Shown here in pieces: positions 52,781-60,645 of a stretch of 64,000 nucleotides of DNA. Position 1 is the first letter of the stretch, and every line of letters begins with the position of its first letter. The notes below the pieces were generated by a model. That model saw nothing but the letters and a program-made list of their open reading frames with translations. It was not told the origin of the DNA and made no database searches. The position numbers and the translations under genes were made by a program. Origin of the DNA: Burkholderiales bacterium. GTDB lineage: Bacteria; Pseudomonadota; Gammaproteobacteria; Burkholderiales; Burkholderiaceae_E. The stretch is from contig JAFKGG010000365.1 of the NCBI GenBank assembly GCA_017307915.1, forward strand, positions 1-64,000. Reading direction: 5' to 3'.

Positions 52781-53200
52781 TCAACCGATCGACAACCGCT
52801 TGGTCGACGGCGCCGCTTTCTTCGGCAGCGTCAAGGTCAGCACGCCGTTGTCGAACTTCGCATTGGCGCCGGCTTCGTCCACTTCGCTGGCCAGCGCGAA
52901 GCTGCGCGCCACCGCGCCGTAATAACGCTCGCTGCGCAATACGCGCTCACCGTCCTTCTTCTCGCTTTCGCGCTTCACTTCGGCGCTGATCGAGACGCGG
53001 TTGCGATCGATGTCGACCTGGATGTCGTCCTTGCTGACGCCGGGCAGCTCGGCGCTGACGACGTAGTCGTTCTCCGATTCCTTCACGTCGATGCGGACTT
53101 CCAAGGGCTCGCCGTTGCTCGACTTCATCGGCTGCAATACGCCGCGGAACAGCTCGGGAAAGACGTCGGCAAACGGGTCATAAACGGAAAGACGAGGCAT
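52781..53200 (-). CDS. Small heat shock protein, Hsp20 family
   Basis: A 139-aa ATP-independent chaperone. MPRLSVYDPFADVFPELFRGV is typical of the bacterial class with an alpha-crystallin domain at residues ~40-130. SENDYVVSAELPGVSKDDI, then VDIDRNRVSISAEVKRE and FDNGVLTLTLPKKA complete the pattern. The start at 53200 lies 6 nt after GAGGAG; an ATG at 53206 inside the SD is less likely. A structured 5' leader may control translation by temperature. Convergent with the AraC gene. Confidence 0.95.
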   Translation of the reverse strand: MPRLSVYDPFADVFPELFRGVLQPMKSSNGEPLEVRIDVKESENDYVVSAELPGVSKDDIQVDIDRNRVSISAEVKRESEKKDGERVLRSERYYGAVARSFALASEVDEAGANAKFDNGVLTLTLPKKAAPSTKRLSIG

Positions 53201-53205
53201 GGTCA

Positions 53206-53263
53206 TCTCCTCTAACGGATAAGAGAGACATGAATGGCGAACGGCATGTCGATGCACCGTTCG
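53206..53263 (-). promoter_or_regulatory. Possible RNA thermometer in the hsp20 leader
   Basis: Reverse strand: a 7-bp stem (CGAACGG/CCGTTCG at 53238-53263) is followed by TCTCTCTT, which can pair imperfectly with the SD segment AGAGGAGA. The second helix contains wobble pairs and a mismatch, the kind of weak SD-masking helix that melts on warming. Confidence 0.35.
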
Positions 53264-53507
53264 ATCTCAGTTTAATCCCGGATGCTGACGATAGTTTGAT
53301 GTCCATTCATGTTCGTCGCATATGCAGCCGTCGATGTTGCCGGACAGTGCGAGCGAGCGCTTGGTGCCACCAACGGCGAGCAAGCCTACGTCAATGAAAG
53401 GGAGATGGAATCCCTGACAGCCCCACAGTTCGATCATTGAGTGGGCCGCGGGCGACGCTACTGCGCCCCGCGTGCCTGCTCCATTCATTCAAAAGGAGAA
53501 CAAGGCC

Positions 53508-54821
53508 ATGTCCTATCGAGATACGGTCGGTGCCGGCTCGCCTTCGTCATTGCCTGCGTTGCGGCGCCGGCATTTCGTGCTCGGCGCCGCAGCCGGCACT
53601 GCGTCGGCAGCAGCCGCCTGGCATGCCTCCAGCCACGCCGCGGCACCGCCCGGTGCGGTCGAGCACCCAGTGCCGGCCGACCCCAGCAAAGAACAAGGCA
53701 TCGCGCTGCCCGACGAAGGCTACGGCAGTCGCTCGCAGTTCGAAAGCGAGGTTCGCACGCGCTACAAAACGTCCACGCCGCAATCGTCGTGGACCTTCAC
53801 GCCGCTGCAGAACGGCATGGGGATCATCACGCCGTCGGGCCTGCATTTCGAACGCAGCCACGCCGGCACCGCGATAGTTGACCCCAACAAGCATTTCTTG
53901 TACTTGCATGGCATGGTGGCGCGGCCGCGCAAATGGTCGATGCGTGATCTGCGCCGCTTTCCGTCGGTGTCGCGGATCATGTTCATCGAGTGCTCGGGCA
54001 ACGGCCTGACCGAATGGGCCAAGCCGAACTTGAAAACGGTTCAGGAAACGCACGGCCTGACGTCCACCTCGGAATGGACCGGCGTGCCGCTGGCCACGCT
54101 GCTCAAGGAAGCCGGCGTGCGCCCCGGCGCCAAATGGATCCTGGCCGAAGGCGCCGACGGCGCGGCGATGACGCGCAGCATTCCTTTCGACAAGGCGATG
54201 AAGGATTGCCTGATCGCCTACGGCCAGAACGGCGAAGCGCTGCGGCCTGAACAGGGTTATCCGGTGCGTCTGATCGTGCCCGGCTACGAAGGCAATACGC
54301 ACATCAAGTGGCTGCGCCGGCTCGAAGTTTCGGACACCCCGTTCATGACGCGCGAAGAGACGTCGAAGTACACCGACCTGTTGCCCAACGGCAAAGCGCG
54401 GCAGTTCTCGTTCGAGATGGAAGCCAAGTCGGTGATTACCTCGCCGTCGGGCGCCATGGTGTTGCAGGACAAGGGCTTTCACGAGATCACCGGCCTGGCT
54501 TGGTCCGGCCGCGGTCGCATCAAACGCGTCGACGTATCGGTCGACGGCGGCAAGAGCTGGCGCGAAGCCGCGCTGCAAGGGCCGATCCTGCCGATCTGTC
54601 ACACGCGCTTTCGGATCCCCTGGGAATGGGACGGCAAGGAAGCGATCCTGCAAAGCCGCTGCGTCGACGAAACCGGCTACGTGCAGCCTACGCTGGGCCA
54701 GTTGATCGCAGTACGCGGCGGGGCACTGAACGGCCCGACCGGATCGATCTATCACCTCAATGCCATCCAGAGCTGGCGCGTGGCCAGCGACGGGAGTGTG
54801 TCCAATGTCCATCAATACTGA
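53508..54821 (+). CDS. soxC: Sulfite dehydrogenase molybdopterin subunit (SoxC-like)
   Basis: A 437-aa Mo-cofactor protein of the sulfite oxidase family, exported by a twin-arginine signal (LRRRHFVLGAAAGTASAAAA). Molybdopterin domain: LYLHGMVARPRKWSMRDLRRFP. The Mo-ligand Cys lies in MFIECSGNGLTEW, then TSEWTGVPLATLLKEAGV and GYPVRLIVPGYEGNTHIKWLRRLEV. The dimerisation domain has WSGRGRIKRVDVSVDGGKSW. It removes electrons from protein-bound sulfur or sulfite in the periplasm. Its 3' end overlaps soxD by 17 bp. No soxXYZAB genes lie in the window. Confidence 0.9.
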   Translation: MSYRDTVGAGSPSSLPALRRRHFVLGAAAGTASAAAAWHASSHAAAPPGAVEHPVPADPSKEQGIALPDEGYGSRSQFESEVRTRYKTSTPQSSWTFTPLQNGMGIITPSGLHFERSHAGTAIVDPNKHFLYLHGMVARPRKWSMRDLRRFPSVSRIMFIECSGNGLTEWAKPNLKTVQETHGLTSTSEWTGVPLATLLKEAGVRPGAKWILAEGADGAAMTRSIPFDKAMKDCLIAYGQNGEALRPEQGYPVRLIVPGYEGNTHIKWLRRLEVSDTPFMTREETSKYTDLLPNGKARQFSFEMEAKSVITSPSGAMVLQDKGFHEITGLAWSGRGRIKRVDVSVDGGKSWREAALQGPILPICHTRFRIPWEWDGKEAILQSRCVDETGYVQPTLGQLIAVRGGALNGPTGSIYHLNAIQSWRVASDGSVSNVHQY

Positions 54822-55503
54822 GTCTCAGGGTCCGCGCGTCGCCGCTGCGACGCCCAGCGCCGCCAGCTGTTCGACGACCCGCGCCTTCGTCTGTGCGACG
54901 GCCTGCGCCGCCGCTTGCTACGCCCTGTGCGTGATGCCTGCGCTTGCGCAATCGTCCAAGCCGGCAACGACGCAGGCAAGCTTCGGCTTCGGCACCGAAC
55001 CCACGAAGGAGGAACTGTCGCGTTTCGTCTCATCGCTGCCTGATGGGCGCGGTCTGCCGACAGGCTCGGGCAGCGTCGCGCAAGGCAAGGTGATCTACGA
55101 CAAGGACTGCGCGGTCTGTCATGGCGACAAGCTGCAAGGCGGCATCGGCGATCGGCTGATCGGCGGGCGCGGATCGCTGGTCAATCGCGATGCCGGCAAG
55201 GCGCCGATCAAGACGGTGGAAAGCTACTGGCCGTATGCCACGACCTTGTTCGACTACATCAAGCGCGCCATGCCATTGACGGCGCCCGACAGCCTGAGCA
55301 ACGACGACGTCTATGCAGTGTCGGCCTACATCCTCTCTGAAGCGAAGATCATCGCACCCGATGCGGTGCTCGACGCGGCGTCGCTGGCCAAGGTGCGCAT
55401 GCCCAACCGCGACGGCTTCGTGCCGGATGCGCGGCCGGAGAAGTTTCCGGCTGCGGCGTCGGTGAGCATGAATCGGCAGGCGCAGGTAGCAAAGACGAAG
55501 TGA
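54805..55503 (+). CDS. soxD: c-type cytochrome partner of SoxC (SoxD-like, single haem)
   Basis: A 232-aa periplasmic cytochrome. Starts inside soxC (ATG 54805, MSINTES), with a signal segment of ~60 residues ending near PALAQ. One haem site, CAVCH at ~residue 110, and a probable distal Met in IKRAMPLTAPDSLSNDDVYAVSAYILSE. It accepts electrons from SoxC. Some characterised SoxD proteins are larger and dihaem; this one has a single CxxCH. Tight overlap with soxC implies stoichiometric synthesis. Confidence 0.88.
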   Translation: MSINTESQGPRVAAATPSAASCSTTRAFVCATACAAACYALCVMPALAQSSKPATTQASFGFGTEPTKEELSRFVSSLPDGRGLPTGSGSVAQGKVIYDKDCAVCHGDKLQGGIGDRLIGGRGSLVNRDAGKAPIKTVESYWPYATTLFDYIKRAMPLTAPDSLSNDDVYAVSAYILSEAKIIAPDAVLDAASLAKVRMPNRDGFVPDARPEKFPAAASVSMNRQAQVAKTK

Positions 55504-55557
55504 GGTAACGTCGATGAATCCGGCGCGGCCGCATGGGCGGTCGCACGGATTCTCCTG

Positions 55558-55830
55558 ATGACGCACTTGGAGCCCAATACCGTACACCGCCTGCATGTAC
55601 GAGTTCATGCATCGGGGCCGCTCGACAAGGAAGGCTACGAACGGATCGAAGACACGCTATCGGCGCATGGCAACACGAACCCGTATTTCTACGACGTGAT
55701 GCAGCGGATGTTCACCGTAGCAGCGATCGAAGTCGTCTTTGCGCAGCATGCCGTTGCGTACCGCCATCTCGACCATGAAGGCGAGACTCATCACCGTGCC
55801 GGTGGGCTGCTCGTACCGAACAAGCCTTAG
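55558..55830 (+). CDS. Small hypothetical protein downstream of soxD
   Basis: A 90-aa soluble protein without recognised domains. RLHVRVHASGPLDKEGYERIED is followed by HGNTNPYFYDVMQRMFTVAAIEVVFA and a His-rich tail. It lies 54 bp after soxD on the same strand, with high third-position GC, so it may be co-transcribed with soxCD. Its stop overlaps the end of the convergent FMN dehydrogenase gene by 4 bp. No clear SD was seen. Function unknown. Confidence 0.5.
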   Translation: MTHLEPNTVHRLHVRVHASGPLDKEGYERIEDTLSAHGNTNPYFYDVMQRMFTVAAIEVVFAQHAVAYRHLDHEGETHHRAGGLLVPNKP

Positions 55831-57008
55831 CGGGCCCACGCGATTTCGCCACCGCGTGGCGTGAGCAGACCGCGGTGCAGATCGGCGACGCACGAGCACC
55901 CGATCTGCGCCAGCACGCGATCGGTTTCAGCGAGCAGGATGTCGAGCGCCCGCCGCGCACCGGTCTGCCCGGCCACCGCGGTACCCCAGATCGGGGCGCG
56001 TCCGACCAGTACCGCACGCGCACCCAGTGACAGCGCCTTGACGACGTCGGCGCCACGGCGAACGCCGCTGTCCATCAACACCGTCATCGTGTCGCCGACT
56101 GCATCGGCCACGGCCGGCAGTGCCTCGATCGGCGCCATCGCGCCGTCGAGCGTGCGGCCGCCGTGATTCGACACGATGACGCCGTCGGCGCCGCAGTCGC
56201 GGGCCAGCAGCGCATCGTCGGCACTGAGCACCCCCTTGACCAGCATGGGCCCCGGCCACAGCTTGCGCAGCCGGTGCAGCACGGCAGGCGTGATCGGCGC
56301 ATTGGGCGGCATCAGCGAGCGGCTGCCCTTGCCGCGCAGATCGGTACGGAATTCCTGCGGCAGGTTGGCGAACTCGGGCACGCCGTCGGCCAGCAGATGG
56401 CGCAGCATCACACGCCATACCCAACCCGGATGCCGCACCACGTCGCCGACGTTGCGGCGGCTGATGCGGATCGGCACCGAGAACGCATTGCGCTTGTTGT
56501 ATTCGCGGTTCGAGGGCACGACCGCGTCGGCCGTTACGATCAGCACGCGAAAACCCGCCGCGCGGGCGCGCGTGACGACCTCATCGGCCAGCTCCGGCCG
56601 CTGCCAGACGTAGATCTGGAACCACAGATCGCCAGGCGCGCGCTCGGCGATCGCCTCCAGCGGCGTGATCGACGCCGTCGACACCGTATACGGCAGGCCG
56701 GCCGCCGCGGCCGCGCGGGCCGCTTCGATCTCGCCCTGATACCAGGTCAGCCCGACGGCGCCGGTAGGCGCCACCGCGATCGGCCCCGCCAGTTCGCGGC
56801 CGAACAGTTCGATGCGCAACGAACGCTGCGACACGTCGTTGAGCACACGCGAACGAAAGGCGATGCGATCGAAGGCCTGCCGATTGCCGGCCAGCGACAC
56901 TTCGTCTTCGGCACCTCGATCGATGAATTCAAACAGGCCGCGCGGCAGCCGGCGGCGAGCCAGCAAGCGCAGATCGTCGATGTTGTTGACGCGGGCAAGT
57001 GTAGGCAA
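55827..57008 (-). CDS. FMN-dependent alpha-hydroxy-acid dehydrogenase
   Basis: A 393-aa TIM-barrel flavoenzyme related to L-lactate and mandelate dehydrogenases. LRLLARRRLPRGLFEFIDRGAEDE and IAVAPTGAVGLTWYQGE open the barrel. FQIYVWQRPELADEV follows, and the active-site His is in VSNHGGRTLDGAMAPIEALP. FMN phosphate loop: DSGVRRGADVVKALSLGARAVLVGRA. It oxidises a 2-hydroxyacid to a 2-oxoacid, passing electrons to quinone or cytochrome. It lies 48 bp downstream of a 43-aa membrane peptide gene, and the Bug protein and MmgE genes are next upstream. Confidence 0.92.
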   Translation of the reverse strand: MPTLARVNNIDDLRLLARRRLPRGLFEFIDRGAEDEVSLAGNRQAFDRIAFRSRVLNDVSQRSLRIELFGRELAGPIAVAPTGAVGLTWYQGEIEAARAAAAAGLPYTVSTASITPLEAIAERAPGDLWFQIYVWQRPELADEVVTRARAAGFRVLIVTADAVVPSNREYNKRNAFSVPIRISRRNVGDVVRHPGWVWRVMLRHLLADGVPEFANLPQEFRTDLRGKGSRSLMPPNAPITPAVLHRLRKLWPGPMLVKGVLSADDALLARDCGADGVIVSNHGGRTLDGAMAPIEALPAVADAVGDTMTVLMDSGVRRGADVVKALSLGARAVLVGRAPIWGTAVAGQTGARRALDILLAETDRVLAQIGCSCVADLHRGLLTPRGGEIAWAR

Positions 57009-57056
57009 TGGCGGAACCGGAATCGAAGCGAACGCAACGGCGCGAACCGCGGAAGT

Positions 57057-57188
57057 TTAGATCAGCGCGGCTTCGACCGGCTTGTCGTGCGCATTCGCCG
57101 ATGCGCCCATCACGATCGCGTAGCCGAGCACGCCGCCTGCGGCATAGCCGATCAGCAAGGCAGCCAGTATCACGAGCGCGCGCGGCAT
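57057..57188 (-). CDS. 43-aa single-helix membrane peptide
   Basis: An ATG at 57188 preceded by GGAGGTTGTACC, a near-perfect ribosome site, opens a 43-codon frame. It encodes MPRALVILAALLIGYAAGG and VLGYAIVMGASANAHD: one long transmembrane helix with GxxxG-like glycine spacing and a charged tail. The longer frame to 57320 is unlikely. It lies between the Bug gene (121 bp away) and the hydroxyacid dehydrogenase (48 bp away), on the same strand. It could anchor or assist the dehydrogenase at the membrane. Not recognised. Confidence 0.6.
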   Translation of the reverse strand: MPRALVILAALLIGYAAGGVLGYAIVMGASANAHDKPVEAALI

Positions 57189-57309
57189 GGTACAACCTCC
57201 TGGTCGGACAACAGATGCGCGCGACCCACCCGATATCGCGCGAAACGTCATTAGACCACCCGGGCTGGCGGCGTGGCCATGCCATGCACGCCGCCAACCC
57301 ATCCGCCCG

Positions 57310-58272
57310 CTACGAACCAACGCGGATGTTGGCCCGCTTGATGACGTCCCTCGCCTTCTGAATGTCGGTCTTGATCAGCTCGGCAAACTGCTCGGGCGTG
57401 GCCGGACTCGGCTCCAAGCCCTGCGCCAGCAGCGTCGCGCGCACGTCGGAGCGCTGCAGGATCTTGTTGATGTCCGAGTTCAGGCGCGTCAGCACCGGCT
57501 GCGGCAGCCCGACAGGCGCCATCACGCCGTAGTAGATGTCGAAGCTGAAGTCCTGGTAGCCCAGCTCGGCCACCGTCGGCACGTTGGGCAGCATGTTGCT
57601 GCGCTTCGCGGAAGTGACGGCCAATGCCCGTACGTTGCCGGCGGCCAGCAAGGCCGCTGCCGAGGTGACGGAAGAGCCCGCGACGTGCACGTGCCCGCCG
57701 ATCAGATCGGCGATCGCCTGGCTGGATCCCTTGTAGGGAACGTGCCGCATCTTGAAGTCGGCCGATGCTTGCAGCATTTCCATCGACAGATGCACGGAGC
57801 CGCCGGTGCCCGAAGTGCCATAGGTCAGCTTGTCGGGTTCCACCTTGGCCGCGCGGATCATGTCGCCCAGCGTCTTGTAGGGCGAGTTTGCCGGAACCAG
57901 CAGCGCCAGCGAGGTCGTGGCGAGCTGCGCGACCGGCACCAGATCCTTGATCGGGTCGTAACCCGTCGTGGTGAGCAGCGGCGCCACTGTCACGTTATCC
58001 GTCAGCCCCATCCCCAGCACGTATCCGGCATTGCTCGACCTGGCCGTTTCGGCGAGCCCCAGGGCGGTGCCGGCGCCCGGCTTGTTTTCGGGAACGACCT
58101 GCCAGCCGTTCATCTCGGCCAGCTTGCTGCCCACCAGCCGGGCGACGATGTCGGTACCGCCGCCGGCAGAGGCCGGGATGATGATGCGGATCGGCCGCGT
58201 CGGATAGCTGTCGGCGTGTGCGCTGCCCGCTGCTGCAGCGAGCGCGAGCAGCATGAAATCTCGTCTGTGCAT
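57310..58272 (-). CDS. Bug/TctC family tripartite tricarboxylate-type substrate-binding protein
   Basis: A 320-aa periplasmic binding protein. ATG at 58272 (MHRRDFMLLALAAAAGSAHAD) follows GAAGGGAGAGAGTCG; a twin-Arg-free short signal peptide ends at AHA. Landmarks: IRIIIPASAGGGTDIVARLV, VVPENKPGAGTALGLAE, YGTSGTGGSVHLSMEML, HVPYKGSSQAIADLIGGHVHV and LPNVPTVAELGYQDF. It is the likely capture protein for the acid degraded by the neighbouring CoA-ester genes, downstream of MmgE by 27 bp. Confidence 0.92.
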   Translation of the reverse strand: MHRRDFMLLALAAAAGSAHADSYPTRPIRIIIPASAGGGTDIVARLVGSKLAEMNGWQVVPENKPGAGTALGLAETARSSNAGYVLGMGLTDNVTVAPLLTTTGYDPIKDLVPVAQLATTSLALLVPANSPYKTLGDMIRAAKVEPDKLTYGTSGTGGSVHLSMEMLQASADFKMRHVPYKGSSQAIADLIGGHVHVAGSSVTSAAALLAAGNVRALAVTSAKRSNMLPNVPTVAELGYQDFSFDIYYGVMAPVGLPQPVLTRLNSDINKILQRSDVRATLLAQGLEPSPATPEQFAELIKTDIQKARDVIKRANIRVGS

Positions 58273-58299
58273 CGACTCTCTCCCTTCGTTTTTCATGGT

Positions 58300-59712
58300 T
58301 CAGTGTTCACCCAGGCTCTCCGCGAAAGCGCGGGCGCTCGGATGGGTGTCCAGCGCGGTCACCGCATCGCGGATCTCGCGTGCGCGGCGTACTGACACCG
58401 CCGCGCTTGCGTTCTCGAGAAACTTGTCTGTGATTTCCTCGTTCGACAGCGGGCGATCGGCGCAACCGCGGTTCACCTGCTCGCGGTGACGAAGCTCGCG
58501 CCCGTCATCCAGTTGCACGATCACCTCGCCCGAGTAGTGCCGCGGAAATCCGGTGCCGGGATCGATCTCGTACTGGACCTTTTCGGCGAGCGCGAGAATG
58601 CGCGGATCGGTGCGGCAGGCATCTTCATGCTCGTTCAGGCCGAACCGGCCGTGCACCAGGCCTGCCGCGATCGCGAACGGAACGCTGAACTTCGAGTCGT
58701 AGTCGTTCGAGGGACGCTGCTTGTTGGCAAGCGGCTCGCATACCGTCTTCACGCTTTCCCGGGCGATCAGCGCGCGGATCCGCGTGATGCGGCCGAGATC
58801 CACGCCCGAGCGATGCAGCGCGATCGCCGCGTCGGCAAAGGCATGCGTGAAGTGGCAGCTCGGAAAGGGCTTCACCGCGACGCGCGGCGTTTCCCAGACT
58901 TCGCCCAGCCCTGCGGTAGCGCACGAGTAGTCGCACCCTTGCACCAGCGGCCCGAGATGGCTGGGGAACAAGCCGAAGCGGCCCTCGTACACGCGAGCAG
59001 GGCCGACGAAATCGCGGCGCGCCAGCGCTGCGGCGGTGATGCCGCTGCCCGCCGCCCAGCCGGGATGGATCCGCTTGGTCCAGGCGCCGTCTTCGAGAAA
59101 CTCCAGGCTGCCCGACGACATCGACAATGCGATGCCCTGCGCATGGGCAAGCTGCGCCGCCGACAGGCCGTACAGCCGCCCCGCGATGAGCGTCGACGAA
59201 AACGCGCCGATCAGCCCGGTGGGGTGAAACCCGATCTGGTGAAAGCCGCCCTTGGCGACCGACGCCAGCCGGGCGGCGCTCTCGACGCCGACGATGTATG
59301 CGGTCAGCAGCTCGGCGCCCGAGGCGCCCAGATGCGCAGCCAGCGCGAACGCGGTCGTAAACGCGCTTGCCGTCGGGTGCAGCAGACCCTCGATGTGAGT
59401 GTCGTCGTAATCCAGCCCATGAATCAGCACGCCATTGGCAAGCGCGGCGTCACGTATCGGCAGGCGCAGCGCATGGCCGATCACCACGCCGTCGCCGCGC
59501 CCGGCCAGCTCCGATATGGCCAGCAGCGAACGCGAGGCGAAGTCGTGGCGCCGCGCCGCGAGCGCGCAACCGACGGCGTCCAGGATCAAGTAGCACGCGC
59601 GCCGGCGTACGTCGGCGGGAATGCTCGCGCCATCGAGGTTCGCGGCAAACTCGGCGAGCCTTGCTGCGATCAGCGGCGGGTTTGGAGATGATCCCTCGGA
59701 TACGGACATCAT
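58300..59712 (-). CDS. MmgE/PrpD family protein
   Basis: A 470-aa protein of the family that includes 2-methylcitrate dehydratase and cis-aconitate decarboxylase. ILDAVGCALAARRHDFA, then the active-site region GLDYDDTHIEGLLHPTASAF with Asp/His, GFHPTGLIGAFSSTLIAGRL, and the C-terminal FPSCHFTHAFADAAI. It has the usual length and complete fold. The TTGTC-N2-GACAA dyad lies 15 bp upstream of its start, so it may have its own promoter. In context it could dehydrate or isomerise a branched dicarboxylate. Activity cannot be assigned. Confidence 0.88.
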   Translation of the reverse strand: MMSVSEGSSPNPPLIAARLAEFAANLDGASIPADVRRRACYLILDAVGCALAARRHDFASRSLLAISELAGRGDGVVIGHALRLPIRDAALANGVLIHGLDYDDTHIEGLLHPTASAFTTAFALAAHLGASGAELLTAYIVGVESAARLASVAKGGFHQIGFHPTGLIGAFSSTLIAGRLYGLSAAQLAHAQGIALSMSSGSLEFLEDGAWTKRIHPGWAAGSGITAAALARRDFVGPARVYEGRFGLFPSHLGPLVQGCDYSCATAGLGEVWETPRVAVKPFPSCHFTHAFADAAIALHRSGVDLGRITRIRALIARESVKTVCEPLANKQRPSNDYDSKFSVPFAIAAGLVHGRFGLNEHEDACRTDPRILALAEKVQYEIDPGTGFPRHYSGEVIVQLDDGRELRHREQVNRGCADRPLSNEEITDKFLENASAAVSVRRAREIRDAVTALDTHPSARAFAESLGEH

Positions 59713-59726
59713 GCGGCCCTTTTGAT

Positions 59727-59738
59727 TTGTCCTGACAA
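59727..59738. promoter_or_regulatory. TTGTC-N2-GACAA operator upstream of mmgE
   Basis: TTGTCCTGACAA has perfect half-sites and matches, apart from one central base, the palindrome at 63041-63052. It lies in the 53-bp gap between the CitE-like and MmgE/PrpD genes. Confidence 0.6.
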
Positions 59739-59765
59739 TAAAGAAGAGGCGATTAGCCTGGCCCC

Positions 59766-60620
59766 TCAGCGAAGCTGCGCGTCAGCCGCCGCCGCGACGA
59801 CACGGCGCGCTGCTCTGACCATGGGCAGTTCGACGAGCCTTCCATCCAGCAGACACACGCCGTCCGTGCAGGCATCGAATGCCGACAGCAACCGTCTGGC
59901 GGCGTGCAGTTCGGCTTCGCCGGGCGCGAACCCCTCGTGGATGATCGCGATCTGCCGCGGATGAATCGCCGCCTTGCCGCCGTAGCCGAGCCTGCGCACC
60001 GCCGCCAGTTCACGCCGCAGCCCGCCGTCGTCGTGCACGTCGAGGCAAGGAACGTCCATCACGGCGATGCCCGCGATCGCGGCCGCGTGCACGACGCGTG
60101 AGCGCGCGTACAGCAGCGGCTCCCATTCCATGGCGCAGCCCAGTTCCGCCGCCAGGTCTGCGCCGCCGAAGAGCAGGCCGGCCAATCGCCCGGATGCGCG
60201 AGCGATCCGCGCGGCGGCCTCCAGTCCCTCGGCGGTTTCGATGATGGCCCAGATCTCGGCTGCCGCGAACGCTTCAGGCAGCATCGATTCGAGCCATGCC
60301 AGATCGTCGGCACCCTGCACCTTGGGCAGCACCACCATGTCGGGCGCCCGCTTGCAGGCCGCAAGCGCCTGCAGATCTTCCACCGCGGCTTGCGTGCCGG
60401 CCGCATTGATCCGCAGAGCCAGGCTCGTCTGCCCGCGATCGGCCGATTCGAGCAGCGCGAGCACGGTTTCGCGCGCCTGCGGCTTCAGGTTCGGCGCCAC
60501 CGCATCTTCGAGGTCGAGGCAGACCACGTCCGGGCCGCAAGCCAACGCCTTCGCATAGCGATCCGCCCTCAACCCCGGAAGAAACAGCATGCTGCGCCGA
60601 GGCGCGACCTGGTTCATCAT
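59766..60620 (-). CDS. HpcH/HpaI aldolase / citrate lyase beta (CitE-like) protein
   Basis: A 284-aa TIM-barrel C-C lyase. RSMLFLPGLRADRYAKALACG, then DVVCLDLEDAVAP carries the Asp/Glu of the metal site. ALRINAAGT, MVVLPKVQGADDLAWLE, IIETAEGLEAAARIA and AIHPRQIAIIHEGFAP follow. Such stand-alone CitE-like enzymes cleave malyl-, methylmalyl- or citramalyl-CoA into acetyl- or propionyl-CoA plus an oxoacid. Located 25 bp after the acyl-CoA dehydrogenase. Confidence 0.88.
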   Translation of the reverse strand: MMNQVAPRRSMLFLPGLRADRYAKALACGPDVVCLDLEDAVAPNLKPQARETVLALLESADRGQTSLALRINAAGTQAAVEDLQALAACKRAPDMVVLPKVQGADDLAWLESMLPEAFAAAEIWAIIETAEGLEAAARIARASGRLAGLLFGGADLAAELGCAMEWEPLLYARSRVVHAAAIAGIAVMDVPCLDVHDDGGLRRELAAVRRLGYGGKAAIHPRQIAIIHEGFAPGEAELHAARRLLSAFDACTDGVCLLDGRLVELPMVRAARRVVAAAADAQLR

Positions 60621-60645
60621 GTTCTACGCCTGGTCGCTACGGCGT

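Noticed and set aside
53267..53488. 73-aa reverse-strand frame in the hsp20/sox gap (SMIELWGCQGFHLPFIDVGL)
   Set aside because: No ribosome site, overlaps the soxC upstream region, no recognised motif; possible but unsupported.
55657..55899. 80-aa reverse frame opposite the small protein after soxD
   Set aside because: Overlaps the end of the FMN dehydrogenase and has no ribosome site; the forward frame has better codon use and context.
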